Shown: one piece after another, positions 25,799 through 35,113 of the stretch | Position numbering within the stretch: position 1 is the stretch's first letter | Layout: each line of letters begins with the position of its first letter | Notes under the pieces: model-generated | The model's input: only the letters and a program-made list of their open reading frames with translations | What the model was told of the DNA's origin: nothing | Databases searched by the model: none | Assembly (NCBI RefSeq): GCF_003350005.1 | Contig: NZ_QLKS01000002.1 | Location: forward strand, 372,001 to 436,000 | Direction: 5' to 3' | Length of the DNA: 64,000 bases | Origin: Psychrobacter proteolyticus | GTDB taxonomy: Bacteria; Pseudomonadota; Gammaproteobacteria; Pseudomonadales; Moraxellaceae | Position numbers and translations under genes: made by a program

Positions 25799-27520
25799 AT
25801 GGACATTAAAGCCCCCGATTTAGGTGTGGACAGCGCCGAAGTCAGCGAGATTATGGTAGAAGTTGGTGATGTCATCGCAAAAGACGACAACATCGTATTA
25901 TTAGAATCTGACAAAGCATCGGTTGAAGTACCAAGCTCTGCTGCTGGTAAAGTGACTAAGATTAGTGTTGCTATCGGTGAGCAAGTTAGCGAAGGTATGG
26001 TGCTAATTGAGCTTGAAAGCGCAGAGGATAGCGCAGAAAGCAACGATGACAGTGCTGCTGCTGAAGAGCAAGAAGCGAACAGCACAGACGATGTTAAACC
26101 AGAATCAAAACCTGAACCTGCTACAACTGAGTCAAAGCAATCAGAGTCTGCTGCCAAGCCAGCCGCTAATGCTGGTAAAGCAACTACTCATGCATTACCT
26201 GACTTAGGTGTTGACGAGGCACAAATTTCTGAAATCATGGTGAGCGTTGGTGATACTGTTAGCGCTGAGCAGTCGATTTTGCTAATCGAATCAGATAAAG
26301 CATCGGTTGAAGTACCAGCGCCAGTTGCCGGTAAGATTGAGAAAATCTTAGTTGAAGCAGGTGATATGGTTGCTAATGGTCAGGACTTTATCGTTATTAT
26401 GGAAAGTAGTACAGATGATGCTAGTGATAGTGAATCTGAAGCGCCTAAGCCACAAGAGTCAGCACCAGCCAAAACAGAAGATAAACCAGCTGCTAAAACT
26501 ACTGGCGAGCCAAAACAAGCTGCCAAACCGACCAATACTGATACAGCTGCTAGCAAAACAGAGGGTAAGTTAACTGAAGCACAGGTCAATGAAAAATTGG
26601 TTGATGTGTATGCAGGTCCTGCCGTCCGTAAACTAGCGCGTCAGTTAGGCGTTGATATCACACAAGTGAATGGTTCAGCTCTAAACGATCGCATTCTAAA
26701 AGAAGACTTGTTTGCACATGTTAAAAACAGTCTAACCAAGCAGAAAGCGGCACCTGTGAGCAGTAATCCTGTTAGCTCAGGTCTACCGAAACTGCCTGAC
26801 ATGAGTAACGCTGAGATCTGGGGTGAGACAGAAACACAAGACCTCAGCCGCTTACAGAAAGTCTCGATACCACAGCTCAACTACAATACTTTGCTACCGC
26901 AAGTAACGCAGTTCGATCTGTCTGATATCACTGAGACCGAGAAACTACGCGGTGAGCTAAAAGGTGGGATGAAAGCTGAAGGTGTTGGCTTTACTATCTT
27001 GGCATTTGTGGTTAAAGCTACTGCTTACGCGTTGACCCAGCATCCACGATTCAACAGTCATTTGAGCGATGATAATACTCAGGTTATATTGCGCAAAAGC
27101 GTCAATATGGGTATTGCTGTGGCAACAGATGATGGTCTTATCGTACCGGTTATCAAAAACGTACAAGATAAAGGTCTGAAGCAAATTGCGATTGAGATCG
27201 GCGAGCTTGCAGTAAAAGCTCGTGATAAGAAGCTCAGCACTAAAGATTTGCAAGGGGCGAGCTTTACTATATCGAGCCAAGGTAACTTGGGTGGTACGGC
27301 ATTTACGCCATTAGTTAACTGGCCACAAGTTGGTATTTTAGGTGTCTCTGAAGCAAGTATGCAGCCACGTTGGGATGCTAAAAAACAAAGCTTTGAGCCA
27401 CGTTTGATGCTGCCACTGTCTTTGTCTTATGACCACCGTGTGATCAATGGCGCAGACGCTGCTGTATTTACTCGTTATATCGCAACGCTACTAGCGGACC
27501 CACGTCGTATTTTAATCTAA
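25799..27520 (+). CDS. aceF: Pyruvate dehydrogenase E2 (dihydrolipoyllysine acetyltransferase)
   Basis: A 573-aa core subunit of the pyruvate dehydrogenase complex. Two lipoyl domains are visible (about residues 1-75 and 135-205), each with the lipoylation motif ESDKASVEVP. Ala/Lys/Glu/Pro-rich flexible linkers follow each. The peripheral subunit-binding domain is at about 265-300 (AGPAVRKLARQLGVDI), and the C-terminal acetyltransferase domain has HPRFNSHLSDD, DDGLIVPVIKNV and the catalytic SYDHRVINGADAA. The two lipoyl repeats are nearly identical at DNA level around the lysine, which makes gene conversion possible. In operon with aceE. A terminator follows 16 bp after the stop. Confidence 0.96.
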   Translation: MDIKAPDLGVDSAEVSEIMVEVGDVIAKDDNIVLLESDKASVEVPSSAAGKVTKISVAIGEQVSEGMVLIELESAEDSAESNDDSAAAEEQEANSTDDVKPESKPEPATTESKQSESAAKPAANAGKATTHALPDLGVDEAQISEIMVSVGDTVSAEQSILLIESDKASVEVPAPVAGKIEKILVEAGDMVANGQDFIVIMESSTDDASDSESEAPKPQESAPAKTEDKPAAKTTGEPKQAAKPTNTDTAASKTEGKLTEAQVNEKLVDVYAGPAVRKLARQLGVDITQVNGSALNDRILKEDLFAHVKNSLTKQKAAPVSSNPVSSGLPKLPDMSNAEIWGETETQDLSRLQKVSIPQLNYNTLLPQVTQFDLSDITETEKLRGELKGGMKAEGVGFTILAFVVKATAYALTQHPRFNSHLSDDNTQVILRKSVNMGIAVATDDGLIVPVIKNVQDKGLKQIAIEIGELAVKARDKKLSTKDLQGASFTISSQGNLGGTAFTPLVNWPQVGILGVSEASMQPRWDAKKQSFEPRLMLPLSLSYDHRVINGADAAVFTRYIATLLADPRRILI

Positions 27521-27535
27521 AGCTAGCTAGCAATT

Positions 27536-27567
27536 AAAAAAGACTGCCCACGGGTGGTCTTTTTTTA
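27536..27567 (+). terminator. Rho-independent terminator after aceF
   Basis: AGACTGCCC and GGGTGGTCT form a 9-bp stem with a 2-nt spacer, flanked by A and T runs (27536-27567). It ends the aceEF operon. Confidence 0.8.
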
Positions 27568-27660
27568 TGGAGATTGTTTGTCATTATAGGATCTTAGCCG
27601 TTTTTGCAAATAATTGCTTAGTAGCTAGAGTAACTAGTAATAGCCATCATTAATGGGCAC

Positions 27661-27690
27661 AAAAAAGCCAGCCTGGTAGCTGGCTTTTAT
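27661..27690 (-). terminator. Rho-independent terminator of ompW
   Basis: AAAAGCCAGC and GCTGGCTTTT form a 10-bp stem (27663-27688). On the minus strand the stem is followed by a run of six T, so it ends the leftward ompW transcript. Confidence 0.8.
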
Positions 27691-27712
27691 TACACATAAT
27701 ATTTTGACTAAT

Positions 27713-28342
27713 TTAGAACTGTTTAACGAATGCTACGCCATATACCCAAGGACTAATGTCAATTTCGCCAAGGTTTGTACCATCTAAAGTAGCGTCCGTT
27801 TTGATGTCCATATAACGAGCATCGATACGGAAAGCTTCGGTAGGAGCAAAAGGAATATCAAGACCAACATGACCAGCCACACCAACGCTATCATCAAGGT
27901 CTAAGTCACCACCAGTAGAAATTCTTTCTTTGAAAAAGGTTGTGTAGTTCACACCAACGCCAATGAAAGGCTTGATATTCATTGGCATACTGCCGTTATC
28001 GAAGTGATACTGTACAGAAAGAGTAGGTGGTAAATGCTGTGTTTTACCTGTTAAAACTTTTGTACCATCAGCACTATTTAAATCAAAATCATGATGGAAT
28101 GGAAGCGCCGCTAGTAGTTCGACACCAACGTTGTTAGCGATAAAATACTCACCACTGATAGTAGGACGTACATCACCATCAACATCAACAGATAAACCGT
28201 TATCTAGAGTACCATTGTCACTTTTAGGATCAACATAGTGTGCACCAGCAGCAACAGACCAAGTACCAGCTGGGACAGCGAAAGCAGTTGTCATTGTAAG
28301 TGCAGCAGCAGTTGCTAAAACTAGGGATTGTAGTTTCATCAT
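27713..28342 (-). CDS. ompW: OmpW-family outer membrane protein
   Basis: A 209-aa protein with a signal peptide (about residues 1-22, cleavage near TTAFAVP) and an eight-stranded-barrel pattern. OmpW features are visible: WSVAAGAHYVDPKSDNG at the mature N-terminus, NNVGVELLAALPFHHDF, TQHLPPTLSVQYHF, KPFIGVGVNYTTFF and a C-terminal Phe (GVAFVKQF), which suits BAM recognition. The family forms narrow hydrophobic channels and responds to salt, oxygen and stress in other bacteria. Two adjacent ATG codons are possible; AAGGA lies 5 and 8 nt upstream. Monocistronic, with its own terminator. Confidence 0.93.
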   Translation of the reverse strand: MMKLQSLVLATAAALTMTTAFAVPAGTWSVAAGAHYVDPKSDNGTLDNGLSVDVDGDVRPTISGEYFIANNVGVELLAALPFHHDFDLNSADGTKVLTGKTQHLPPTLSVQYHFDNGSMPMNIKPFIGVGVNYTTFFKERISTGGDLDLDDSVGVAGHVGLDIPFAPTEAFRIDARYMDIKTDATLDGTNLGEIDISPWVYGVAFVKQF

Positions 28343-28647
28343 TTAATTCCTTAACGTAATAGAAAGTTATCAGCAGTTTTCTAATGAGGGATGGCATTAG
28401 CTACTGACACACAATGTCCTGATTAATGTTTAATCTGTAACATTTAGTCTCTATTATAGTACGAAACTCATTATTATTGGTAAGGTTTTAATAATAAAGT
28501 AGCAATGCTCCTGCAATAAGTTACATTGGTATCCGTCATAATTTACTAAAGTTGATGTTTAAACGAAGTAAAACGACTATCTAAGTAAGATGTATTGACG
28601 TGAGTTAGTATCTCTTATTTATGATCTGACAAGAGGTGCAATATATA
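28343..28647. promoter_or_regulatory. Divergent intergenic region between ompW and a small membrane protein
   Basis: About 300 bp, AT-rich, with no supported gene. It should hold the ompW promoter. I saw no convincing palindromic operator. Confidence 0.4.
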
Positions 28648-28875
28648 ATGCTTGGTTATTGCAGTAATTCGCCTCTACGCTGTCAAAATGCGCGCAATAC
28701 AAAGTTATTGAACCAAGTGGATTCTTGTTGTCCGAAATGTCACTTACATTTAATACCAGCTCAAGATATAAGTCAGCAGCTTCGTAGTTACGAGCAATTC
28801 TTGAGGTTCTCTATGCTATTGATTGTGTTTATACTGTTGGTATCAATCTATATTTATTATTTATATTTTGTTTAG
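28648..28875 (+). CDS. Small cysteine-rich single-pass membrane protein
   Basis: A 75-residue ORF starting at ATG 28648 (a GTG four codons earlier is possible; AGAGG lies 11 nt before the ATG). The N-terminal half has Cys5, Cys12, Cys27, Cys28 and Cys31 in the pattern YCSNSPLRC, then CCPKCHLHLIP, like a small zinc ribbon. The C-terminal third is one strongly hydrophobic helix (about residues 54-75, ending in an aromatic Tyr-rich stretch). The Cys pattern makes coding likely. It lies about 150 bp upstream of the potassium channel gene on the same strand; that channel also ends with a CPHCG motif. Function unknown. Confidence 0.55.
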   Translation: MLGYCSNSPLRCQNARNTKLLNQVDSCCPKCHLHLIPAQDISQQLRSYEQFLRFSMLLIVFILLVSIYIYYLYFV

Positions 28876-29028
28876 TCAGCTGATAGTATCAATACCCAAC
28901 ACACCAGTGTTTATCAGAAAATCTATTAAGTGAGAATGCGGATTATTGTGAATAAGCCTTGCAAGTAGTTTATGATAGTTGCTTAATTTTATTAATACTA
29001 AATCGGTATACCACTATATAGGGCTGGC

Positions 29029-30012
29029 ATGTTATTCCAATCTATACGGCGCTTGCGTCATTTTGTTTATGATATTTTACAAAATGAAGAACATGACACG
29101 TTATTTAGCCGTTACGTCGATTACTTTCTCATATTTTTGATCATGACTAACGTAGCCGCTGTGATAGCGGAGTCTGTCGATCAATGGTATTACCCTTATC
29201 AAGATTACTTCACCTTATTTGAAAACTTTTCTATCGTTGTTTTTTCTGTTGAGTACTTATTGCGTTTGTGGAGTGTCGCTGAAGCCAAGCCTGACAATAC
29301 TACGTGGAAACAGCGTTGGGATTGGATTAGAAGCCCATCAGCGTTGATTGATTTAGTAGCGATCGTGCCAGCATTTTTGAATTTCTTTGTCAATATTGAC
29401 TTGCGTTTCTTACGCATTTTACGCTTGTTTCGAATCCTAAAACTGACTCGTTATTTTGCTTCCATGCGTATTTTGCTAGTCGTGATTAGCAAGGAGCGAG
29501 GCTCATTTCAGGCTGTTATCTTTATTCTCATTATTATGATTGTGACTGCCTCTAGCGGTATTTACCTAGTGGAGAATCACGCACAGCCAGATGAGTTTGA
29601 GTCCATACCTAAAGCGATGTGGTGGGCTGTGGTGACACTGACAACGGTAGGATACGGAGATGTCACGCCAATTACTAATGCGGGCAAAATACTGGGTGCT
29701 GTCATTACGATATTGGGTGTGGGTCTTGCCGCACTGCCGGCTGGTATTCTAGCGACAGGATTGGCAAATGAATTGGCTCAGCGCCGTGAAGAGCTTGAAC
29801 AGCATTTTCGTGAGCAGTTAATTGATAGCGATTTTGATCTGGTACAGAATCAGATGATGATTGATAAAATTCGTCGAGAGCTAGGTTTAGATAAAGAGCA
29901 GGCGCAAAATATCGTCTTACAGGTACTTCGAGAGCAAGAGCTTGAACGGCGTGAAACAGAAGTTGAAACGCGCCAAAAGAACTTCTGTCCGCATTGCGGT
30001 GAAGTTTTATAG
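29029..30012 (+). CDS. Voltage-gated-type potassium channel
   Basis: A 327-aa inner-membrane ion channel with six helices. The fourth helix carries regularly spaced arginines (LRFLRILRLFRILKLTRYF), as in voltage sensors, and the pore has the selectivity filter TTVGYGDV (near residue 210). The pore-lining helix GAVITILGVGLAALPAGILA follows. The cytoplasmic tail (about residues 250-327) is a charged coiled coil, ending with CPHCGEVL, half of a zinc ribbon, which would need a partner cysteine pair from another subunit or protein. AGGG precedes the ATG. Role: potassium flux or membrane potential control. It has its own strong terminator. Confidence 0.92.
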   Translation: MLFQSIRRLRHFVYDILQNEEHDTLFSRYVDYFLIFLIMTNVAAVIAESVDQWYYPYQDYFTLFENFSIVVFSVEYLLRLWSVAEAKPDNTTWKQRWDWIRSPSALIDLVAIVPAFLNFFVNIDLRFLRILRLFRILKLTRYFASMRILLVVISKERGSFQAVIFILIIMIVTASSGIYLVENHAQPDEFESIPKAMWWAVVTLTTVGYGDVTPITNAGKILGAVITILGVGLAALPAGILATGLANELAQRREELEQHFREQLIDSDFDLVQNQMMIDKIRRELGLDKEQAQNIVLQVLREQELERRETEVETRQKNFCPHCGEVL

Positions 30013-30078
30013 GCAAGTATTAAATGATTTATAACAGATAGGCTTTTAGCAATTAATTACAGCCAATAATTTACCCAT

Positions 30079-30119
30079 AAAAAGAGGTCTTGTGTTTGCA
30101 TGGCACAAGACCTCTTTTA
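30079..30119. terminator. Bidirectional rho-independent terminator
   Basis: AAAAGAGGTCTTGTG (30080-30094) pairs perfectly over 15 bp with CACAAGACCTCTTTT (30104-30118), loop 9 nt. It serves the convergent channel and TerD-family genes. Confidence 0.9.
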
Positions 30120-30139
30120 TATTCGATGACTAATTGTTC

Positions 30140-30787
30140 TTATATTCCCTGAGGAACGGGCAGTGCACGTGCTAACTCATGAGCCACTTCTTGTGCTGCA
30201 TCTGCCAAATCTTCTGCAGTGAGTGGTAAGTTTTGCAATGTTAAGTGCCAGTCATCAACAGATCGACGCAGATGCGCTACCCATAGCGTGGTGCAGTCGC
30301 GTGGCAGCTGCTTAAGGTTGACTTCAAAACAACGGTTTCCTTCATCGTCACTCAGATGAATTTCGCCTTTCTTGACTCTAGAAAACGAATGGCCATGGTA
30401 TGAGTTGGCAATTAAACCAATATGAGTAATATGAGTGGGTATTTTCTCAAGCTCCAGTCTGATCTGCTCTTGATCAAGCGGGGCAAGATACATGGCTTGC
30501 TCGCCGCGATCCTTACCATTTAAGCTGTCTCCTTGATGCTTGACCGACTCAGCTTTATCTCGTAATTGCTTAAACCAAACGATGTCACTGATGACACAAT
30601 TATCATCATATAATACGCAAGCCAAATCAATATCCATCGCGCTTTGATTTTTTTTGAAGCGCTTAAACATGCCTTTTGGCTCAATTTTGGTAAATTCATA
30701 ATTGAGCGCAAAGAATAAAGTTCCTGCGTCTAGTCCCAGTCCTCGTAAACTATCTGACAACAGTGGTGATGGGGCAGTGGTCGACAT
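30140..30787 (-). CDS. TerD-family protein
   Basis: A 215-aa cytoplasmic protein of the TerD/stress-protein fold, linked to tellurite resistance and general stress in other bacteria. Family features: SLRGLGLDAGTLFFALNYEF at the start, DIDLACVLYDDN, ISDIVWFKQL and SVKHQGDSLNG, then THIGLIANSYHGHSF. The usual acidic calcium-binding run after the GDNLTG-type motif is replaced by GKDRGEQ, so calcium binding may be reduced; that is inference. AAGGA precedes the ATG. It stands alone without other ter genes, and is 97 bp downstream of the WYL regulator gene on the same strand, so they may be co-transcribed. Confidence 0.83.
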   Translation of the reverse strand: MSTTAPSPLLSDSLRGLGLDAGTLFFALNYEFTKIEPKGMFKRFKKNQSAMDIDLACVLYDDNCVISDIVWFKQLRDKAESVKHQGDSLNGKDRGEQAMYLAPLDQEQIRLELEKIPTHITHIGLIANSYHGHSFSRVKKGEIHLSDDEGNRCFEVNLKQLPRDCTTLWVAHLRRSVDDWHLTLQNLPLTAEDLADAAQEVAHELARALPVPQGI

Positions 30788-30884
30788 AACTTTCCTTTTT
30801 TATTCTTAGTTTCTAACCGTTATCTAGATTTGATGTTTGCTTACTTAAGGCGTGCTGAGGTTAGCCTATCTCAGGTCAGTGATG

Positions 30885-32027
30885 TCACTCGCTGATTGCT
30901 GTCGAAGACTTATCTAATACCGCTTGATAGAGCAGCTCAGGCTTAGCATCTAATAACCCACTACCAAATCCACGTAGCCACCAGACCAGCTGTGAGGTTA
31001 AGTTAACAGTGGCTTTTACAGTAAGGGTGTTATCCTCATTTAACGTAACGGTTTGATCGTCATTAAGCTTACTTTCAGTCAGACTCTTACCTGCTTGCCT
31101 AGTGAACTTAAGCTCAACAGCGGTATTCTTGCCACGCTCGTCCAATTCGCCAAACAGTGGATGACTAAAGCCCATACTGCCTTCATCCAAATACGTATCG
31201 AGTTGAAAGTTCTCTGGCGTTTTTGCAGCGGTTTCGAGAATCTCAACACTATCAAAACGATGTAAGGCAAAGGTGCGAATGGTGGCTTCTGGATCGTCAG
31301 TACGAGTTGCAAGTAGATAGATAATCACGCCGCGCTGAATAATTGCGATTGGATTTAGGATATATTCGCTGGCTTGTAATTTGTTGCTACGAGTATAACA
31401 AGCATGAATCTGCAGTTGATAAAATAGCGCGTGGTAAATATTGTCTTTACTGTCCAAATCTATATCTGGTGCGATAAGCGGCTGGGTGGCAGGCTCAATA
31501 CGCACTCTGTCTATCCAAGAGTGGGTCACTTTGCTGTTTTTGAGCTGTCGCCGTGCTAAGTCAAACCAAGGAAATAATTCATCTAAAATAACAGGTGGCA
31601 GTAACTGGGTCAGATTGGCCTCGACCATATTAAAAGCAACCGCTTGTGATAAGTTCATATGCGGCAAACTTTGTAACGGTGCGTCTTCTTTCCAGCGCCA
31701 TCCTTGAGGATTAGCATTATTTTTTTCGATAGGGAAGCGTTTGGCAAGGGCGTTCAAATCACGTTGGACAGTACGTAGGCTGATATCAAAGCCTGCCATC
31801 ATCAGCTGCTCATAAATATGTGTGGTGCCTACCCAGCGATTGCGCTGTAGCTGTGATAGTACCTGCCATTGCCGAGCAGTCGTTGCCGCACCATGTCGAT
31901 TGTCACTAATATTGGCGACATTGACCTCTTTTGAGGTACCAGTATCTACAGCTGCAAGCGCACCTGCCTGCTCACTAGGATTGGACTGAGCTTGGATGTT
32001 ATCAGCATCAGTAGGATGTACAGTCAT
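30885..32027 (-). CDS. WYL-domain transcriptional regulator
   Basis: A 380-aa regulator. A disordered 45-residue N-terminus precedes a winged helix-turn-helix (about 50-115: RQWQVLSQLQRNRWVGTTHI and SLRTVQRDLNALAKRF). A middle WYL domain follows (about 165-290, with LNPIAIIQRGVIIYLLATR and TFALHRFDSVEIL), and then the WCX-like C-terminal extension (VNLTSQLVWWLRGFGSGL). WYL proteins sense nucleic acids or nucleotides and control DNA-damage, phage-defence and other stress genes. The adjacent TerD-family gene on the same strand is a possible target. No defence cluster is adjacent. Confidence 0.88.
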   Translation of the reverse strand: MTVHPTDADNIQAQSNPSEQAGALAAVDTGTSKEVNVANISDNRHGAATTARQWQVLSQLQRNRWVGTTHIYEQLMMAGFDISLRTVQRDLNALAKRFPIEKNNANPQGWRWKEDAPLQSLPHMNLSQAVAFNMVEANLTQLLPPVILDELFPWFDLARRQLKNSKVTHSWIDRVRIEPATQPLIAPDIDLDSKDNIYHALFYQLQIHACYTRSNKLQASEYILNPIAIIQRGVIIYLLATRTDDPEATIRTFALHRFDSVEILETAAKTPENFQLDTYLDEGSMGFSHPLFGELDERGKNTAVELKFTRQAGKSLTESKLNDDQTVTLNEDNTLTVKATVNLTSQLVWWLRGFGSGLLDAKPELLYQAVLDKSSTAISE

Positions 32028-32254
32028 TAAGAGATACCCTTTATGAAGTTACAAGTCGGTTTCTGGCACGATATTACTCGATCAGGAACCGTTAATCATC
32101 GCAGAAAAGCAGCGTAGCGTCTAGCGACGTTCATGCATGCGTATGTTTATTTAATAGTTGCTATTCGATGGTTGCTGCTCGATCTAGCCATAGACATAAC
32201 AATGAATCTAGTCGAACAGCAATGTGCGTGCGTATCGGTAGTACCGTTTAAATT

Positions 32255-35113
32255 TTAATTGCCATCCTCATCGACAGCTGTTGTCTCGCTATCGTTTAGG
32301 GTGTCATCAATAGGCTTAGCATCGCTTTGCTTGTTACTTTCCTCGCTACCTTTCTTATCACTTCTCTCACCTTTTCGCTTTTCTTTTATTCTCTTATCTT
32401 CTTTCTTTTGACGTTTTTCTTTACGCTTTTTCTTCGCTTTCTTTTTGGACTTTTCATCATCGATGTCGTCCGTGCTGTCTTGATTTTCATCCCATAGCAT
32501 CAGACGACTTAATACTTTGCCAAATAAAGTATCTTTACGATAACGGCCTTTTTTATTCATGGTGTCGATGGGCAAGCCAGTCATCAGCGTCAGGGCCTCA
32601 CTTAGAGTATAAACGCCATAGATATGAAATTTGCCTCTATTTACTGCATCGATAATATCGTCACGTAGCATCAGTTGTTTGACATTAGCCATCGGAATGA
32701 CGACGCCTTGATCGCCTGTTAGCTCTTGCTCACGGCAAGCGTCGAAGAAACCTGCGATTTTAGCATTGATGCCACCAACCGCTTGTACTTCGCCTAGCTG
32801 GTTCATAGATCCAGTAATCGCGAGAGACTGATTGATGGGGACGTTTGCTAATGCGGATAGTAATGCACAGCCTTCGCTAACGGTAGCACTATCGCCATCG
32901 ATTTGCGCGTAGCTTTGCTCGAATGCCAGTGAAGCACTAAAGTTCAGTGCATGATGTTGACTAAACAGCGCTCGCAAATAACTGGTCATAATCAGCATGC
33001 CCTTGGCGTGCAAACTACCGCCCAAGTCTACATCACGCTCAATATCAAGAATTTCACCTGTGCCAATATTGGGCTGAATGACTGCAGTAAGCCGTGCTGG
33101 CATGCCAAACTCACTATCGGCATAACTGACTACGGTTAAAGCATTAACTTGTCCGATAGCATTGCCTTGCGTTTGGATCAGCTGCTGGCCATTTTTAAGC
33201 TCGTCCCAGTACAGATCACGTAAATATCCTGAACGCTCATCCATATCATCAATTGCTTGAATGACATGATCTGCCGTTACCATAGTCTCATTGTTTAATC
33301 GAGCGTGACGGTTTGACTCATGCAATAGTTTAATCAATAAGTCACTGTGTAGGCTTAAGCGATCTTGTTCTTCAGCTTGCAAGCTTAAATGCTCAAGTAG
33401 CGTGGCCTGTGCACTACTATCAAACGGATAAAGGTTGGCATAGTCGATGATATCGGCCATTTTTGCGACCAATGCCAATTCATGCTCAGTGGTACGAGGT
33501 ACATCGTCATGAAAGTCAGCTCGGACTTTGAATACTGCATCAAATTCAGGCTCAAGCTCTAGTAGTTCGTAATATAAATCTGCTTCACCTAACAAAATAA
33601 CTTTGATATCTAAATCAATAGGCGCTGGTGAGAGAGACAAGCTACCGGTTAGCGTCAGCATTTGCTCTAGACTCGATAGTTTGATTTTTCGTGACTGTAA
33701 TGCGCGCTTTAAGCCTTGCCACGCATAAGGGTGCTCAAGTACGTGGCTGGCTTCTAACAATAAATAGCCGCCATTAGCACGGTGTAGAGCACCTGCACGA
33801 ATCATACTCACGTCAGTGGTTACTGTGCCTAATTGGGTGATTTGCTCGACATGCCCCAATAAATTGAGATGGGTTGGCAAATCTTCAAAAACCACGGGTG
33901 CGCCACTGTCAGGTGTGTGACTGACAATAACATTGACCGCATAACGACTGGGCGTCGTAGCCAACACTGCCGTCACAAACTCCTCATCATCGCCATTGAC
34001 GATACGCTCTACGTGAGTGACCATGTCATCAAATACAGCCTTGAGATATGCCACGACAAGTGGATGAGTCGCAAACTGCTCGTAGATAGGGGTAAATAAT
34101 GGCTGTAGAGCACGTTGGGCAATACTACGATGTAGCGACTCGATCTCATCGTTGGCTTCGTCTTCTAATTGCTCTAAAGCGATGGTTAATTGACTTAGGC
34201 GCTTTTGCATATGGTTCTTTTGCACGAAGTTATTCAGCTCAGCTTCATACTCATTATTGCTATATGTAGAGTCTTGGTTTTCTTTACTCTCGTTAGCTTT
34301 ATCGCTCAAGATATTAACTTTTTCGCTATCATCGAGCCTTTCTGAATTTTTATGATTGCTGGGTATTTTTATTTGCTTGTCATTATCGCTGTTGCTTTCT
34401 GTAGGTAATTGACTAGGATGAACAAATACGGCCTTATTATCGAACGAGCGAAACGTCAATGCTAGGTCATATTGTTTGCCTTCAGCATTAAGCGCGTCAT
34501 AGGCATGACTTTCTTTTTGATGAGTACTGTTTTTGATGGCTTCGATTTTGCTCTGGTATTGATCACTACGAAAGCGTTGGCTTAAACGCTTTTTTGCTTG
34601 CTGCCATAAGTTATTAACTTGCTGCTGTAATAGCGAGGCTTGACCAGCTGGTAGACGCAGCGCCAATGGTGTGCGTGGATCGGTGAAATTATGCACATAT
34701 ACCCAATCATCTGGCGTTGGTGCGTCGGCGGCAATACGCGTCAAAAGACGACTAATCACAGTACGTTTGCCCAAACCGTTTTCACCAGCGGCAAACACAT
34801 GGTAACCACTGGCTTTAATATCCAGCGCTGTATGCAATGCTTTAAGCGCGCGTTGTTGGCCGAAACCAACATCTAAGTCAGGCGCAGTACGTGTATCTGT
34901 AGGTAACTCATCAGGGTCGCTATAGCGTTTTAATTGCTCAGCGGAAATGCGACAATTTTGCTGAACTTCTATGAAGATAGGGTTTGGGGTATCAGGTGCT
35001 GTTTGCTTAGTATTTTTTGTATCGGTAGCAGGTACTACCATATTGTTAGCGTCTTTTGATACTTGCGATATAGGGGTGTAGGGTTGTTCTGTCATAGGCG
35101 TTTGAAAAATCAT
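32255..35113 (-). CDS. Lon-like ATP-dependent protease (LonB type, S16)
   Basis: A 952-aa protease. An AAA region carries a Walker A-like GENGLGKRT (110-118). A poly-charged insertion (about 225-295) and a helical region follow, then a second AAA part with DVSMIRAGALHRANGGYLLL and the arginine-rich C-domain. The Lon proteolytic domain has the nucleophile motif DGDSATVSEG and the catalytic lysine in GGINAKIAGFF, so the Ser-Lys dyad is intact. Compared with typical roughly 800-residue family members it has two additions: the insertion and an 80-residue Lys/Glu/Asp-rich C-terminal tail. Role: degradation of damaged or specific cytoplasmic proteins. Monocistronic, divergent from rsmG. Confidence 0.9.
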   Translation of the reverse strand: MIFQTPMTEQPYTPISQVSKDANNMVVPATDTKNTKQTAPDTPNPIFIEVQQNCRISAEQLKRYSDPDELPTDTRTAPDLDVGFGQQRALKALHTALDIKASGYHVFAAGENGLGKRTVISRLLTRIAADAPTPDDWVYVHNFTDPRTPLALRLPAGQASLLQQQVNNLWQQAKKRLSQRFRSDQYQSKIEAIKNSTHQKESHAYDALNAEGKQYDLALTFRSFDNKAVFVHPSQLPTESNSDNDKQIKIPSNHKNSERLDDSEKVNILSDKANESKENQDSTYSNNEYEAELNNFVQKNHMQKRLSQLTIALEQLEDEANDEIESLHRSIAQRALQPLFTPIYEQFATHPLVVAYLKAVFDDMVTHVERIVNGDDEEFVTAVLATTPSRYAVNVIVSHTPDSGAPVVFEDLPTHLNLLGHVEQITQLGTVTTDVSMIRAGALHRANGGYLLLEASHVLEHPYAWQGLKRALQSRKIKLSSLEQMLTLTGSLSLSPAPIDLDIKVILLGEADLYYELLELEPEFDAVFKVRADFHDDVPRTTEHELALVAKMADIIDYANLYPFDSSAQATLLEHLSLQAEEQDRLSLHSDLLIKLLHESNRHARLNNETMVTADHVIQAIDDMDERSGYLRDLYWDELKNGQQLIQTQGNAIGQVNALTVVSYADSEFGMPARLTAVIQPNIGTGEILDIERDVDLGGSLHAKGMLIMTSYLRALFSQHHALNFSASLAFEQSYAQIDGDSATVSEGCALLSALANVPINQSLAITGSMNQLGEVQAVGGINAKIAGFFDACREQELTGDQGVVIPMANVKQLMLRDDIIDAVNRGKFHIYGVYTLSEALTLMTGLPIDTMNKKGRYRKDTLFGKVLSRLMLWDENQDSTDDIDDEKSKKKAKKKRKEKRQKKEDKRIKEKRKGERSDKKGSEESNKQSDAKPIDDTLNDSETTAVDEDGN

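Noticed and set aside
25570-26157. 195-aa Ser-rich open frame antisense to the aceE-aceF junction
   Set aside because: It is the antisense of Ala/Glu/Lys-rich linker codons and mirrors two well-supported genes; no start signal or domain.
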